Positions 53,710 to 62,200 of a DNA stretch of 64,000 nt are shown one piece after another. The DNA comes from Stanieria sp964562685 (GTDB lineage Bacteria > Cyanobacteriota > Cyanobacteriia > Cyanobacteriales > Xenococcaceae), in the NCBI GenBank assembly GCA_964562685.1, contig CAZLUP010000016.1:6386-70385 (forward strand), written 5' to 3'. The number at the start of each line of letters is the position of its first letter. The stretch's first letter is position 1. A model generated the notes under the pieces. The model was given only the letters and a program-made list of their open reading frames with translations. It did not search any database and had not been told where the DNA came from. Both the position numbers and the translations under genes were made by a program.

Positions 53710-55314
53710 ATGCGAGTTTTGTTAATCTATCCCCTATTTCCGCAGACTTTTTGGTCTTATGACAAAATTTTAGAATTAGTTAACCGCAAAGTCTTATTAC
53801 CGCCATTAGGATTAATTACCGTTGCAGCAATCTTACCTCAAACCTGGGAATTTAAACTGGTTGACCGCAATATCCGAGAGGTTAAGGAAGAGGAATGGGA
53901 ATGGGCAGATTTAGTGCTTTTTTCTGCCATGATTGTCCAAAAAAATGATTTACTAGCACAAATTAAAGTAGCTAAACAACGAGGTAAGTTAGTCGCCGTT
54001 GGTGGTCCTTATGCTACTTCTTTACCCCACGAACCGCAAGAGGCAGGGGCAGATTTTCTCATTTTAGATGAGGGAGAAATTACTCTTCCAATGTTTGTCG
54101 AGGCTTTAGCAAAAGGGGAAAAAAATGGCACGTTTCGCACTACAGAAAAACCCGATGTCACTGTTACTCCCATCCCTCGCTACGATTTGCTAGAGTTGGA
54201 TGCTTATGATTCTATGTCGGTACAATTTTCTCGTGGTTGTCCTTTTCAATGCGAGTTTTGTGACATTATCGTTCTTTATGGTCGCAAACCCCGAACTAAA
54301 ATACCAGCCCAACTTCTGAAGGAACTAGATTATCTTTACCAATTAGGTTGGCGTAGAAGTATTTTCATGGTGGATGATAATTTTATTGGTAATAAACGCA
54401 ATGTTAAATTGTTGCTGAAAGAACTTAAAGTTTGGCAAGCGGAACACCGATATCCTTTTGCTTTTAATACTGAAGCTTCGGTAGACTTAGCAGACGATGC
54501 AGAATTAATGGAATTAATGGTGCAATGTAATTTTAATGCCGTCTTTTTAGGGATTGAAACTCCTGACGAAGATAGCTTACAACTAACTAAAAAATTCCAA
54601 AATACAAGAAATTCTCTGGCAGATACAGTAGATAAAATAATTAGGGCGGGATTACGACCAATGGCAGGATTTATCATTGGTTTTGATGGTGAAAAACCCA
54701 ATGCAGGTCAACGTATTATTCATTTTGTAGAAGAAGCAGCTATCCCTACGGCAATGTTTGGGATGTTACAAGCTTTACCTAATACAGCTTTGTGGAATCG
54801 TTTAGAAAAAGAACAACGTCTACGAGATGAGACAAGAAAGGATATCAATCAAACAACTTTAATGAATTTTGTGCCTACCCGTCCAATTGAAGAAATTGCT
54901 AGGGAATATATTGAAGCATTTTGGACGTTATATGAACCTAAAACTTATTTAGACCGAGTTTATCGTTGTTTCCTTAAGCTTGGTGCGCCTAAGTGTCAAA
55001 TTCCTGCTAGTTTACCAAATTGGGTCGATCTCAAAGCTTTAATGATTATCATCTGGAGACAGGGTTTTAAACGAAATACTCGTTGGCAATTCTGGCATCA
55101 TTTATTGGGAATTTTTAAACATAATCCTGCGGTTTGGGAACATTATTTGACTCTTTGTGCCCATAATGAGCATTTTCTGGAATATCGTCAAACTGTCCGC
55201 ACTGAAATTGAAAAACAATTAGCACAATTTCAAGCCCAAGAAAGGCAAATAAAAGCACAAGTTGAGCAAGAAACTAAAATTTTAACTACTATTAATTCTG
55301 GAAGAATAGATTAA
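53710..55314 (+). CDS. B12-binding-domain radical SAM protein (DUF4070)
   Basis: 534 aa from the ATG at 53710; the in-frame TTG directly before it is skipped because the ATG has GAGGAG at proper spacing. Residues 1-140 are a cobalamin-binding-like Rossmann domain (VLLIYPLFPQTFW; LVAVGGPYATS). The radical SAM core follows with the cluster motif Cys177-x3-Cys181-x2-Cys184 (GCPFQCEFC), and the C-terminus is DUF4070-like. The reaction is unknown; related enzymes do methylations or hopanoid/lipid modifications. The CoaBC-like flavoprotein gene starts 10 bases downstream, implying an operon and a shared pathway. Confidence 0.9.
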   Translation: MRVLLIYPLFPQTFWSYDKILELVNRKVLLPPLGLITVAAILPQTWEFKLVDRNIREVKEEEWEWADLVLFSAMIVQKNDLLAQIKVAKQRGKLVAVGGPYATSLPHEPQEAGADFLILDEGEITLPMFVEALAKGEKNGTFRTTEKPDVTVTPIPRYDLLELDAYDSMSVQFSRGCPFQCEFCDIIVLYGRKPRTKIPAQLLKELDYLYQLGWRRSIFMVDDNFIGNKRNVKLLLKELKVWQAEHRYPFAFNTEASVDLADDAELMELMVQCNFNAVFLGIETPDEDSLQLTKKFQNTRNSLADTVDKIIRAGLRPMAGFIIGFDGEKPNAGQRIIHFVEEAAIPTAMFGMLQALPNTALWNRLEKEQRLRDETRKDINQTTLMNFVPTRPIEEIAREYIEAFWTLYEPKTYLDRVYRCFLKLGAPKCQIPASLPNWVDLKALMIIIWRQGFKRNTRWQFWHHLLGIFKHNPAVWEHYLTLCAHNEHFLEYRQTVRTEIEKQLAQFQAQERQIKAQVEQETKILTTINSGRID

Positions 55315-55324
55315 TTAAAAATTA

Positions 55325-56593
55325 ATGACAAATTGGGATTTTAGTCCACCACCAGAATCAGATTTAGCCGATAGGGAGGTACCATTAGAAGGAACTCATC
55401 TTCAAGGAAAAAGAATTGCATTATTAATTACTGGTAGCATTGCTGCCATGAAAGCACCCTTAGTTGTCCGTGCTTTACGTCGTCAGGGTGCTGATGTCGT
55501 TGCTTTTGCTTCTCCTGAAGCTCTTAGATATACTACTATTGATACTTTGGAATGGAGTACAACTAATCAGGTTGTTACGAAATTAACTGCTGCTGCGGAA
55601 CATTTGAGTGATTCTCTTCCTTTTGCTGCCTATTTAGTTGCTCCAGCTACCTATAATACGATTAATAAAATGCGTTACGGCATCGCTGATGGAGTAATTA
55701 GTTCTACTTTAGGTTCAGCAATTGGCAGAATGGAAAAGGGAAAAACCCAAATTCTACTCACTCCAACGATGCATGGTAGTCTGCATAACTCAATTTTGAC
55801 TGAATCGCTCCAGCAGCTACAAGTGATGGGAGTCAAAATTATACCACCTCGGATTGATTACGGAAAAAATAATCTTCCTGCTGAAGAGGAAATAGTTAGT
55901 GCGGTGTGTCGAGCAGTTAGTAATTCATCTCTTCAAGAAGTTAGAATTTTGGTTACAGGGGGAGCTACTCCCGTTCCGATTGATAATGTTCGCCTTCTAA
56001 CTAATCGTTTTACAGGTCAACTTGGAATAGAAATCGCCAAAGAATTATATCTTAGAGGAGCAAATGTTAGATTAATCCACGGAAAAAGTAGTTTTTTGCC
56101 TCCTTCTTTTCTTCCACAGCAAATTATTAGTACATATACCCAATATCGAGAACAAGTTCTAGCCGAATTAGAAGGTGAACCTTATCGTTGCGGTATTTTC
56201 TCCGCAGCAGTAGCTGATTATCAACCAGAAACAGTTTTTCCTGGCAAAATTCCTAGTGGCTTATTAAAAACTATTAATCTTATTCCTACTGCTAAAGTAA
56301 TTGCCGAAGTAAGAACCAAATTTCCTCATCTTGAAATGGTGACTTTTAAGTATCAGGAAAATATTAGTCATGAACAATTAATGGAGATAGCACGCGAGAG
56401 ATTAAATCAAGGTTATCAGGTAGTAGTAGCTAATCGTGGTGAAGAAAAAGGTGACAATGGCGAACAAATTGCTTATTTAGTGACTAATCAAGGAAAGCCC
56501 CAAAAAATGATTTCCAAGCCAGGAATTGCTAAAGCGATCGCGGATTATTTAGAAATTAAATTAAACTCTTCTATCATAGATAGCAAAGAGTAA
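55325..56593 (+). CDS. Divergent CoaBC-like flavoprotein (PPCDC/PPC-synthetase paralogue)
   Basis: 422 aa. N-terminal flavoprotein fold: ALLITGSIAAMKAPLVVRAL and LVAPATYNTINKMRYGIADG. C-terminal PPC-synthetase fold from about 206: ILVTGGATPVPIDNVRLLTN, SAAVADYQPE, then VVVANRGEEKG. Against canonical CoaBC, the PPCDC catalytic features are altered: the substrate-binding 'PxMN' is TPTMHGSLH, and the region that normally carries the active-site Cys reads PRIDYGKNNLPAEEE, with no Cys. It is therefore probably not the housekeeping CoaBC. An N-terminal 28-residue acidic extension is unusual. Coupled to the radical SAM gene. Confidence 0.75.
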   Translation: MTNWDFSPPPESDLADREVPLEGTHLQGKRIALLITGSIAAMKAPLVVRALRRQGADVVAFASPEALRYTTIDTLEWSTTNQVVTKLTAAAEHLSDSLPFAAYLVAPATYNTINKMRYGIADGVISSTLGSAIGRMEKGKTQILLTPTMHGSLHNSILTESLQQLQVMGVKIIPPRIDYGKNNLPAEEEIVSAVCRAVSNSSLQEVRILVTGGATPVPIDNVRLLTNRFTGQLGIEIAKELYLRGANVRLIHGKSSFLPPSFLPQQIISTYTQYREQVLAELEGEPYRCGIFSAAVADYQPETVFPGKIPSGLLKTINLIPTAKVIAEVRTKFPHLEMVTFKYQENISHEQLMEIARERLNQGYQVVVANRGEEKGDNGEQIAYLVTNQGKPQKMISKPGIAKAIADYLEIKLNSSIIDSKE

Positions 56594-56728
56594 AAGCTTT
56601 TTTGATTCTAGTGACCAAGAAACTACTCATATCAAATCAAAATTAGCTCTCAAATGAGTTTTACAGGGTAGATATTCTTTAATCGTTTGTAACTCGTCAA
56701 TGAATTGATGAATGTTGGGATGAGAAGA

Positions 56729-57079
56729 TTAGAAAATTAATGGCTTTAACTTGGCACAGATTTCTTCAATTACTGAGATAGGTGCTGTTTCCACAAATTT
56801 AATTTCTCTAGTTTTCCAATCAACGCTTCTGAGGTGATGAATTAAAATGACTCCTTTAGTTTGCATCTGTTCAGTTAATAAAACTTCAAAGCTAAATCCC
56901 TTGATTTTGCTAGTAATCGGACAGACAAAAACTAGGGAAGACAAAGAATTAAACTGTTTCGGAGATATAACTATAGCAGGGCGATGTCCCGCTTGCTCGC
57001 GTCCGATCTGAGGATTGAAATCTAGCCAAATAATATCGCCTCTATGCGGAATATATTGTTTACTCCCAGATTTCTTCAC
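56729..57079 (-). CDS. mazF: MazF-family endoribonuclease toxin
   Basis: 116 aa. PemK/MazF fold: PHRGDIIWLDFNPQIGREQ with the catalytic Arg in GHRPAIVIS, and VCPITSK with the Thr/Ser. It cleaves mRNA at short sequences when freed from antitoxin. GTG start overlaps the antitoxin 3' end by 20 bases, the usual coupled arrangement. Confidence 0.93.
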   Translation of the reverse strand: MKKSGSKQYIPHRGDIIWLDFNPQIGREQAGHRPAIVISPKQFNSLSSLVFVCPITSKIKGFSFEVLLTEQMQTKGVILIHHLRSVDWKTREIKFVETAPISVIEEICAKLKPLIF

Positions 57080-57299
57080 CTACTGGCTCTCCCCAATCAT
57101 ATTCTCCTTCAAAGTCATCACTACTTGCTCCAGCGAGTAATTCTTCAAGGGTGTAGCTCGGTTGTTTGGGAGTAATAACAATATTGTTATCGGTAACATT
57201 AATAGAAATAGCAGTTCCTTCTCTTAAATTGATTTTGTCGGCAATATTTTTGGGAATGCGTATCGCAAGGCTATTTCCCCACTTGGCTACTGTTGACAT
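57060..57299 (-). CDS. mazE: MazE/AbrB-type antitoxin
   Basis: 79 aa. SpoVT-AbrB N-terminal DNA-binding motif KWGNSLAIRIPKNIADKINL, then a C-terminal acidic toxin-binding tail (GASSDDFEGEYDWG). It neutralises the downstream MazF and probably represses its own promoter. First of the pair; divergent to the second TA module, with antitoxin starts 142 bases apart. Confidence 0.93.
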   Translation of the reverse strand: MSTVAKWGNSLAIRIPKNIADKINLREGTAISINVTDNNIVITPKQPSYTLEELLAGASSDDFEGEYDWGEPVGEEIWE

Positions 57300-57441
57300 A
57301 TTTACTTTAACAATTAGTTTGTATCTACATTGTATCTATTTTAAATGAAAGATAGTTTAAGGCGATCGCGATCATTAACCCTCAATCAAAAACCCCTTGA
57401 TGATTTTGCTAAAATTTCAGTAATACTGAAATACTGAAAAT

Positions 57442-57666
57442 ATGGAAAGAATTATCTCAATTAATGAACGGGGTACTATTACTCTTCCAAAAGACTTGAG
57501 AAAAAAATATGGTCTTGAAGCAGGAGGACAGGTAATTATCGAAGAAAGCGACGAAGGGCTTTTATTGCGACCTGGGGTAACGTTTTCAGTCGAAATATAC
57601 TCTGATAAACGAGTAGAGGAGTTTCAACAGCAAAACGAAGATGAACTTGAGGCATTTGAACTTTAG
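57442..57666 (+). CDS. AbrB/MazE-like antitoxin of a PIN-toxin pair
   Basis: 74 aa. AbrB-type swapped-hairpin motif ISINERGTITLPKDLRKKYG at the N-terminus, then an acidic C-terminal tail (QQNEDELEAFEL). Its TAG stop shares its last base with the GTG start of the PIN-domain gene, so the two are translationally coupled. Together they form a VapBC-type module. Confidence 0.88.
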   Translation: MERIISINERGTITLPKDLRKKYGLEAGGQVIIEESDEGLLLRPGVTFSVEIYSDKRVEEFQQQNEDELEAFEL

Positions 57667-58082
57667 TGAAAGTTTTTCTCGATGCCAATATTCTTTTTAG
57701 TGGTTCTGTTGCAGAAAGTCGAATTGCCAAACTGCTAGCAGTAATTAGAAAGCATGGAAATTGTGTTACTAATTCCTACGCCGTAGAAGAAGCAAGGAAA
57801 AATATAGAACTAAAAAAGTTTGGCTCGCTTCAAGGATTACAATTGCTTTTAGAAAATATTACCGTCAGTAATCAGCTATTGCTTAATTTACCAGTAAAAC
57901 TTAAAGCAAAAGATATTCCGATTTTAGGAGGAGCGATCGCGCAAAAGTGTACCCATTTACTTACTGGAGATAAAAAAGATTTTGGCTTTCTGTTTGGCAA
58001 ACGAGTAGAAAATGTCTTAGTTGTTTCTCCTAAATTGCTAGCTGAAGAAATGGTTGCTAAAGGAATACTGAATCAGAAGTAG
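57666..58082 (+). CDS. PIN-domain ribonuclease toxin (VapC-like)
   Basis: 138 aa. PIN motifs: Asp6 in FLDANILFSG, acidic Glu in AVEEARKN, Asp in LTGDKKDFGF and Asp in KAKDIPIL region. Metal-dependent RNase of toxin-antitoxin systems. GTG start. The subgroup with 'VFLDANILFSG' is common in cyanobacteria beside AbrB-type antitoxins. Confidence 0.9.
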   Translation: MKVFLDANILFSGSVAESRIAKLLAVIRKHGNCVTNSYAVEEARKNIELKKFGSLQGLQLLLENITVSNQLLLNLPVKLKAKDIPILGGAIAQKCTHLLTGDKKDFGFLFGKRVENVLVVSPKLLAEEMVAKGILNQK

Positions 58083-58173
58083 CAATCTCGCGTACTCGAA
58101 GTGCCTCGCTTTAAATTCACCTCTTCAAAAATACCGTCATAATCAAAAATAGAATGACGTTCGCAACTAAATA

Positions 58174-58521
58174 ATGAAAACACTACAGCTACCATCGGGA
58201 AGAGAAATACCCATACTCGGACAAGGTACATGGCGCATGGGAGAAACCGCCAGTCAGAAACAGGCGGAAATAGATGCGCTCAAACTAGGAATGGATTTAG
58301 GCATGACTCTGATCGATACTGCCGAGATGTATGGTGAAGGTGGTGCAGAAAAGGTAGTTGCAGAAGCAATTTCTGGTCGTCGAGATGAGGTATTTTTAGT
58401 TAGTAAGTTTTATCCTTATAATGCCAGTTATCAAGGTGTAATTAACGCTTGCGATCGCTCTTTATCCAGACTCAAAACAGACTATTTAGATTTATATTTA
58501 CTCCACTTTAGAAAACATTAA
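58174..58521 (+). pseudogene. Truncated aldo/keto reductase
   Basis: 115 codons versus about 270-280 in the family. Present: GQGTWRMGE, catalytic Asp/Tyr region LIDTAEMYGEGGAE, catalytic Lys in LVSKFYPYN, and TDYLDLYLLHFRKH. Then it stops just before the family's catalytic-His continuation and NADP-binding half. A palindrome GGTGGGCA-A-TGCCCACC follows six bases after the stop (58525-58541). The missing two-thirds would prevent a full TIM barrel, so it is non-functional or a remnant. Confidence 0.75.
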
Positions 58522-58524
58522 AGG

Positions 58525-58541
58525 TGGGCAATGCCCACCCA
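58525..58541. repeat. Palindrome after the truncated reductase
   Basis: GGTGGGCA/TGCCCACC with one central base, in the convergent gap to the oxoamine synthase gene. It may act as a bidirectional terminator or mark the truncation point. Confidence 0.5.
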
Positions 58542-58547
58542 TCTGGT

Positions 58548-60197
58548 TTAAAGTCGAGCTATCTCCTCTGCTAGAGTATCCACTGTCAAATGAATTTGTG
58601 CTTCGGTGTGATTGCAAGTGACAAAAAACCGTAAACGCGCTTCATTTTGAGGTACAGAAGGATAAATCATAAAGGGAACGTTAATGCCCCGTTTAAATAA
58701 ATTTTGAGAAAGCTGGATCGATTTTAAAGAATCTCCCACAATAATGGGAATAACAGGAGAGTTTTGGCTCATTCCTGTGTTTAATCCTCTTTCTTTGGCT
58801 AAATCGAGAAATAACTTGGCTTTAGCTTGGAGACGAGTAACTCTTTCAGGTTCGGCTTTTAAAACATTAATTGCTGCTAAACTAGCTGCTGCATTGGGAG
58901 GTGACATTCCCACACTAAAAACAAACCCAGGAGCAGTATATTTCAGATATTCCACTAAGGCGTGAGAACCAGCAATATAACCGCCACAACTAGCAAAAGA
59001 TTTGCTTAAAGTACCCATCCAGAGATCGACATCGTGGGGATTGACATTAAAGTATTCTCCAATTCCACGCCCAGTTGTACCAATTGTGCCAATCGAATGG
59101 GCTTCATCTACCATTAAGAAAGTTTTATAGCGTTTTTTCAACTCAATAAATTTAGGTAGATTAGCAATATCACCATCAGTACTATAAACACCTTCGATCG
59201 CAATTAATACTCTTTGATAACGTTCTCGACGATCGCTTATTATTTCTTCTAAAGCTGCAAAGTCATTATGGGGAAAAGCAACTAAACTTGCTCCCGACAG
59301 AAAACAACCTTGAAGAATACTATTGTGGCTGAGGGAATCATACAAAATCAGATCGTTATTGCCAAATAAATGACCGATAGTAGTTACATTAGTAGCATGA
59401 CCACCTACAAAAACAATACTGGATTCAGTACCAATAAACTCTGCGATTGCTTGTTCTAATTGACGATGAATTGGTTTTTCTCCAGCAATAAGACGACTAG
59501 CACAGGCAGAAGTACCATAGCGTTCAATAGCATCTTTGGCTGCTTGAGAAACAATGCGATCGCCACACATTCCGATGTAGTTATAAGTGGCAAAATTAAT
59601 TAATTCTCGACCATCAATAATAGTTTTATCATTGACTACTTGTTCTTGAGGAATAAAGAAAGGATTGCCATTTCCTAATGCCTCAACTTGCTGAATTTGT
59701 AATTGTAGTTTTTGGTATTCGGGAAAAGATTCAAAGCGATAATATTCTGGAGGAATATTTAATTGCTCTTCTGGTTCTTTTTGAGCAAGAGAATCAAAAG
59801 TATTCCGCCCATTACTTGTTTGAACTTCCTCAATCGTGTTACTGAATTTAGCAGAATTAGATTTATTGCCAGTAGTAGTGTCAGCTAAATACTGAGCAAG
59901 AGTTTCAATATTAGGATAATCCCACAATAGAGTTGGCGAGAGACGACGGCCTAAATAATTCTCCAACTCACCAGAAAGATTAATCGCTTCTACTGAATCC
60001 AAACCATATTCACTAAAGTCTTGTTGAACATCGATTTGATTGGGTTCTAGAGTCAACATTTCCGCGATTTTATCAATTAACCAGCCTTCAATAGCTTCTG
60101 CACTAGGAACAGAACCAAGACCATTTAATCTACTATTACTAGTCAAAGATATATTTGTATTATTTTTTCCATTCCAGGTTTCATTTAATAGTGTCAT
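58548..60197 (-). CDS. ACP-fused alpha-oxoamine synthase
   Basis: 549 aa. Residues about 33-107 form an acyl carrier protein with phosphopantetheine Ser68 in YGLDSVEAINL. Residues about 150-549 form a PLP-dependent alpha-oxoamine synthase: NYIGMCGD, GGHATN, VDEAHS (Asp364) and PLP Lys399 in GTLSKSFASCGG. Such enzymes condense an acyl thioester with an amino acid (as in BioF, serine palmitoyltransferase, KBL). The ACP fusion suggests self-tethered acyl substrate and an unusual lipid or secondary metabolite product. GGAG ribosome-binding site eight bases before the ATG. No further PKS or lipid genes nearby. Product unknown. Confidence 0.88.
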   Translation of the reverse strand: MTLLNETWNGKNNTNISLTSNSRLNGLGSVPSAEAIEGWLIDKIAEMLTLEPNQIDVQQDFSEYGLDSVEAINLSGELENYLGRRLSPTLLWDYPNIETLAQYLADTTTGNKSNSAKFSNTIEEVQTSNGRNTFDSLAQKEPEEQLNIPPEYYRFESFPEYQKLQLQIQQVEALGNGNPFFIPQEQVVNDKTIIDGRELINFATYNYIGMCGDRIVSQAAKDAIERYGTSACASRLIAGEKPIHRQLEQAIAEFIGTESSIVFVGGHATNVTTIGHLFGNNDLILYDSLSHNSILQGCFLSGASLVAFPHNDFAALEEIISDRRERYQRVLIAIEGVYSTDGDIANLPKFIELKKRYKTFLMVDEAHSIGTIGTTGRGIGEYFNVNPHDVDLWMGTLSKSFASCGGYIAGSHALVEYLKYTAPGFVFSVGMSPPNAAASLAAINVLKAEPERVTRLQAKAKLFLDLAKERGLNTGMSQNSPVIPIIVGDSLKSIQLSQNLFKRGINVPFMIYPSVPQNEARLRFFVTCNHTEAQIHLTVDTLAEEIARL

Positions 60198-60289
60198 TAT
60201 CGACTCCTACACCACTTTTTAAATAATCTTCAGTCTAGCCGACACTTTTCTAGACAATATTAATTAAATATGAGGCTTATTGTGACACG

Positions 60290-60326
60290 AACCCCCGCTA
60301 AAATACTAGGACATTTAGCAGGGGTT
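60290..60326 (-). promoter_or_regulatory. Long hairpin between the sigma factor and the ACP-AOS gene
   Basis: Minus strand: AACCCCTGCTAAA pairs with TTTAGCGGGGGTT (13 bp, one G-U) around a loop of about 11 bases. It lies 93 bases after the sigma gene stop and about 93 bases before the ACP-AOS start. No T-run follows it directly, so it could end the sigma transcript or sit in the AOS leader. Confidence 0.55.
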
Positions 60327-60418
60327 GGTGTTGATTTTCTTAATTTTTAACCGATTTGTATCTACTTCCTGTCTAAAATATTGGTCAATCAGTCATTACA
60401 AATTGGCTCAGAATACAG

Positions 60419-61402
60419 TTAACTAGCGATATAATCGCGGACGTTGACTCTTCTTCTTCTAAGTTGAGCTAGTGCTTGATGTTCTAGCTGACGTACCCTC
60501 TCCCGGCTAAGATTCATTCTCTGACCAATTTTGGCAAGAGATAGTTCCTTACCATCTTCTAACCCAAAACGTAGAGCGATAACTTCTCGTTGTTGAGGGG
60601 TTAGATCTGCCATCAGATGTAAAAGATCTTGCCTTAATAATTCTTGAGTGGCATAGGTATCAGGAGAAGTGCCTTCGTCTTCGAGGAGTTCAGATAGTTC
60701 TGTATCCTGATTATCCCCAACTCTCACATCAAGAGAAATTGGTTGACGAGCCACACTTAAATACTCGCGAATTTGGGCAGTATCTAGTTCTAACTCTTGG
60801 GCAATTTCCGCAGGAGTAGCACTACGTCCTAGCTTTTGTGAAAGTTCCCGTTGAGTTTTCTTAATTTTATTAAGTTTCTCGGTAATGTGAATGGGTAAAC
60901 GAATGGTTCGAGCTTGTTGTGCGATCGCTCTTGTGATCGCTTGGCGAATCCACCAATAAGCGTAGGTAGAGAACTTATAACCCTTGGTAGGGTCATATTT
61001 TTCTACTCCTCGCTCCAAACCCAAACTACCTTCTTGGATCAAATCGAGAAATTCCATATTGCGCTTTTGATATTTTTTCGCGATCGCGACTACTAAGCGC
61101 AAATTCGCCTCGATCATTTTTCTTTTTGCCCGTTGTCCTTGTTTTATTGCCCTGTCAAGTTCTGCTTCACTCAGATTGACTTGGTTTGCCCACTCCTTCA
61201 GACTCAGTTCTTTGTCTAGCTTGCGCTCTAATTTTTCTTTTTTAGTTAACAGGGTCATCATTTTTTGCACTTGTTTCCCATAAACAATTTCTTGTTCGTG
61301 GGTTAACAACGGTACTCTACCAATCTCATGCAGATAAGTTCTGACTAAATCTGCTGAGTAGTTGGCTTTATCATTTTTTTGATTGAGTTTAGCTGTGGGC
61401 AT
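60419..61402 (-). CDS. Group 2 sigma-70 factor (SigB/SigD-like)
   Basis: 327 aa, lacking region 1.1, as in group 2 sigmas. Region 1.2 DLVRTYLHEIGRVPLLTHEQ; region 2 NLRLVVAIAKKYQKR and GYKFSTYAYWWIRQAITRAI; region 4 LSLAKIGQRMNLSRERVRQL. It directs RNA polymerase to stress and circadian-type promoters in cyanobacteria. Which group 2 member is not certain. It is about 220 bases upstream of the ACP-AOS gene on the same strand. Confidence 0.93.
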   Translation of the reverse strand: MPTAKLNQKNDKANYSADLVRTYLHEIGRVPLLTHEQEIVYGKQVQKMMTLLTKKEKLERKLDKELSLKEWANQVNLSEAELDRAIKQGQRAKRKMIEANLRLVVAIAKKYQKRNMEFLDLIQEGSLGLERGVEKYDPTKGYKFSTYAYWWIRQAITRAIAQQARTIRLPIHITEKLNKIKKTQRELSQKLGRSATPAEIAQELELDTAQIREYLSVARQPISLDVRVGDNQDTELSELLEDEGTSPDTYATQELLRQDLLHLMADLTPQQREVIALRFGLEDGKELSLAKIGQRMNLSRERVRQLEHQALAQLRRRRVNVRDYIAS

Positions 61403-61958
61403 TGGTACCGTTATGACTCCTTAAAATAAATTAAAAGTCCTGTTAATTAAGTTGGAATAAAGACAATTTGGATTGTTAATGACGATTCGTGAATCAGTTT
61501 CAATGAAATCAGGTTAGTAATAACTTTGCTCTTTATTCAACTAATCTTTTAGACGTTAGTTATCAATAGAAAGTTCAAATTGTTTTTTGAAACAAGATTA
61601 TGTCTACATTTAAATTACAGTTTCGGCTGTGGTAATTTTAAGCCGTAGCTTATAAGCTGCTATTTTCATGATGAAGCAAAAGCAGTTACAATGGAAGATT
61701 GGCTTAAGACGGATTGCCGAACTTATTATTAGTTATATTGGAGTATTTCCCCTACGAGAGAATCCTTTATTTTTTTATTAGAAATTTTTATTCTTAATCG
61801 AACCTTAATTAAAACTGAGTCTTGGCTAAATTATTCTGTTTCCTTGATAATAGTTCTAACGTCTTTATTTAGTTAGTTTCTTTCAAAATCGAGAATAAAT
61901 AGGGAAGAACAAGCTAATTTATCTGAATTCGTTTGGATACTTACACTTTGAGTCAGAG

Positions 61959-61986
61959 GTCAGAAGGCAGAAGGCAGAAGGCAGAA
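61959..61986. repeat. Tandem heptamer repeat
   Basis: Four units of (G/T)CAGAAG in a row (TCAGAAG then three GCAGAAG). This is the short tandemly repeated repetitive (STRR) type reported widely in cyanobacteria. No spacers, so not CRISPR. Confidence 0.75.
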
Positions 61987-62081
61987 GGGAAGAAAAATAA
62001 AGGTTTTGGATTTAATTCTATTAAGACAGAATTAATTATATCTCCAGTAAATGATTGAGCATGAGATATGCTGAGGTTTCC

Positions 62082-62125
62082 AAGGGGCTGTCTGTCGAGG
62101 TTTCCTCGACAGCTTGTACGCCCCG
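62082..62125. repeat. Variable-core hairpin repeat, copy C
   Basis: Arms GGGGCTGT and TTGTACGCCCCG match the outer ends of the purD element. The core is CTGTCGAGG-TTT-CCTCGACAG, a perfect 9-bp stem unrelated in sequence to the cores of copies A and B. Outside it, GAGCATGAGATATGCTGAG and CTCAGTATATAGAATCATGCT form a further imperfect inverted pair (about 62056-62145). Confidence 0.7.
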
Positions 62126-62200
62126 CTCAGTATATAGAATCATGCTGTTGAAAATTGGTATTAACATAACAAAATCTAAGATTTGCCCCAAAAAGTCGAG

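Larger units (their letters stand above)
61403..62199. other. 800-base non-coding region with repeats upstream of the sigma gene
   Basis: No convincing gene. Contains a 37-codon ORF (61668-61781) of uncertain value, a tandem heptamer GCAGAAG array (61959-61986) and hairpin repeat copy C (62082-62125). The sigma promoter probably lies in the first 200 bases. Confidence 0.5.

Noticed and set aside
61668..61781. 37-codon ORF starting MMKQKQLQWKIGLRRIAELI
   Set aside because: It has no ribosome-binding site or recognised family, and lies in repeat-rich non-coding DNA; chance ORF is more likely.
61959..61986. Tandem repeat as a CRISPR array
   Set aside because: Units are heptamers without spacers; a short tandem repeat, not CRISPR.
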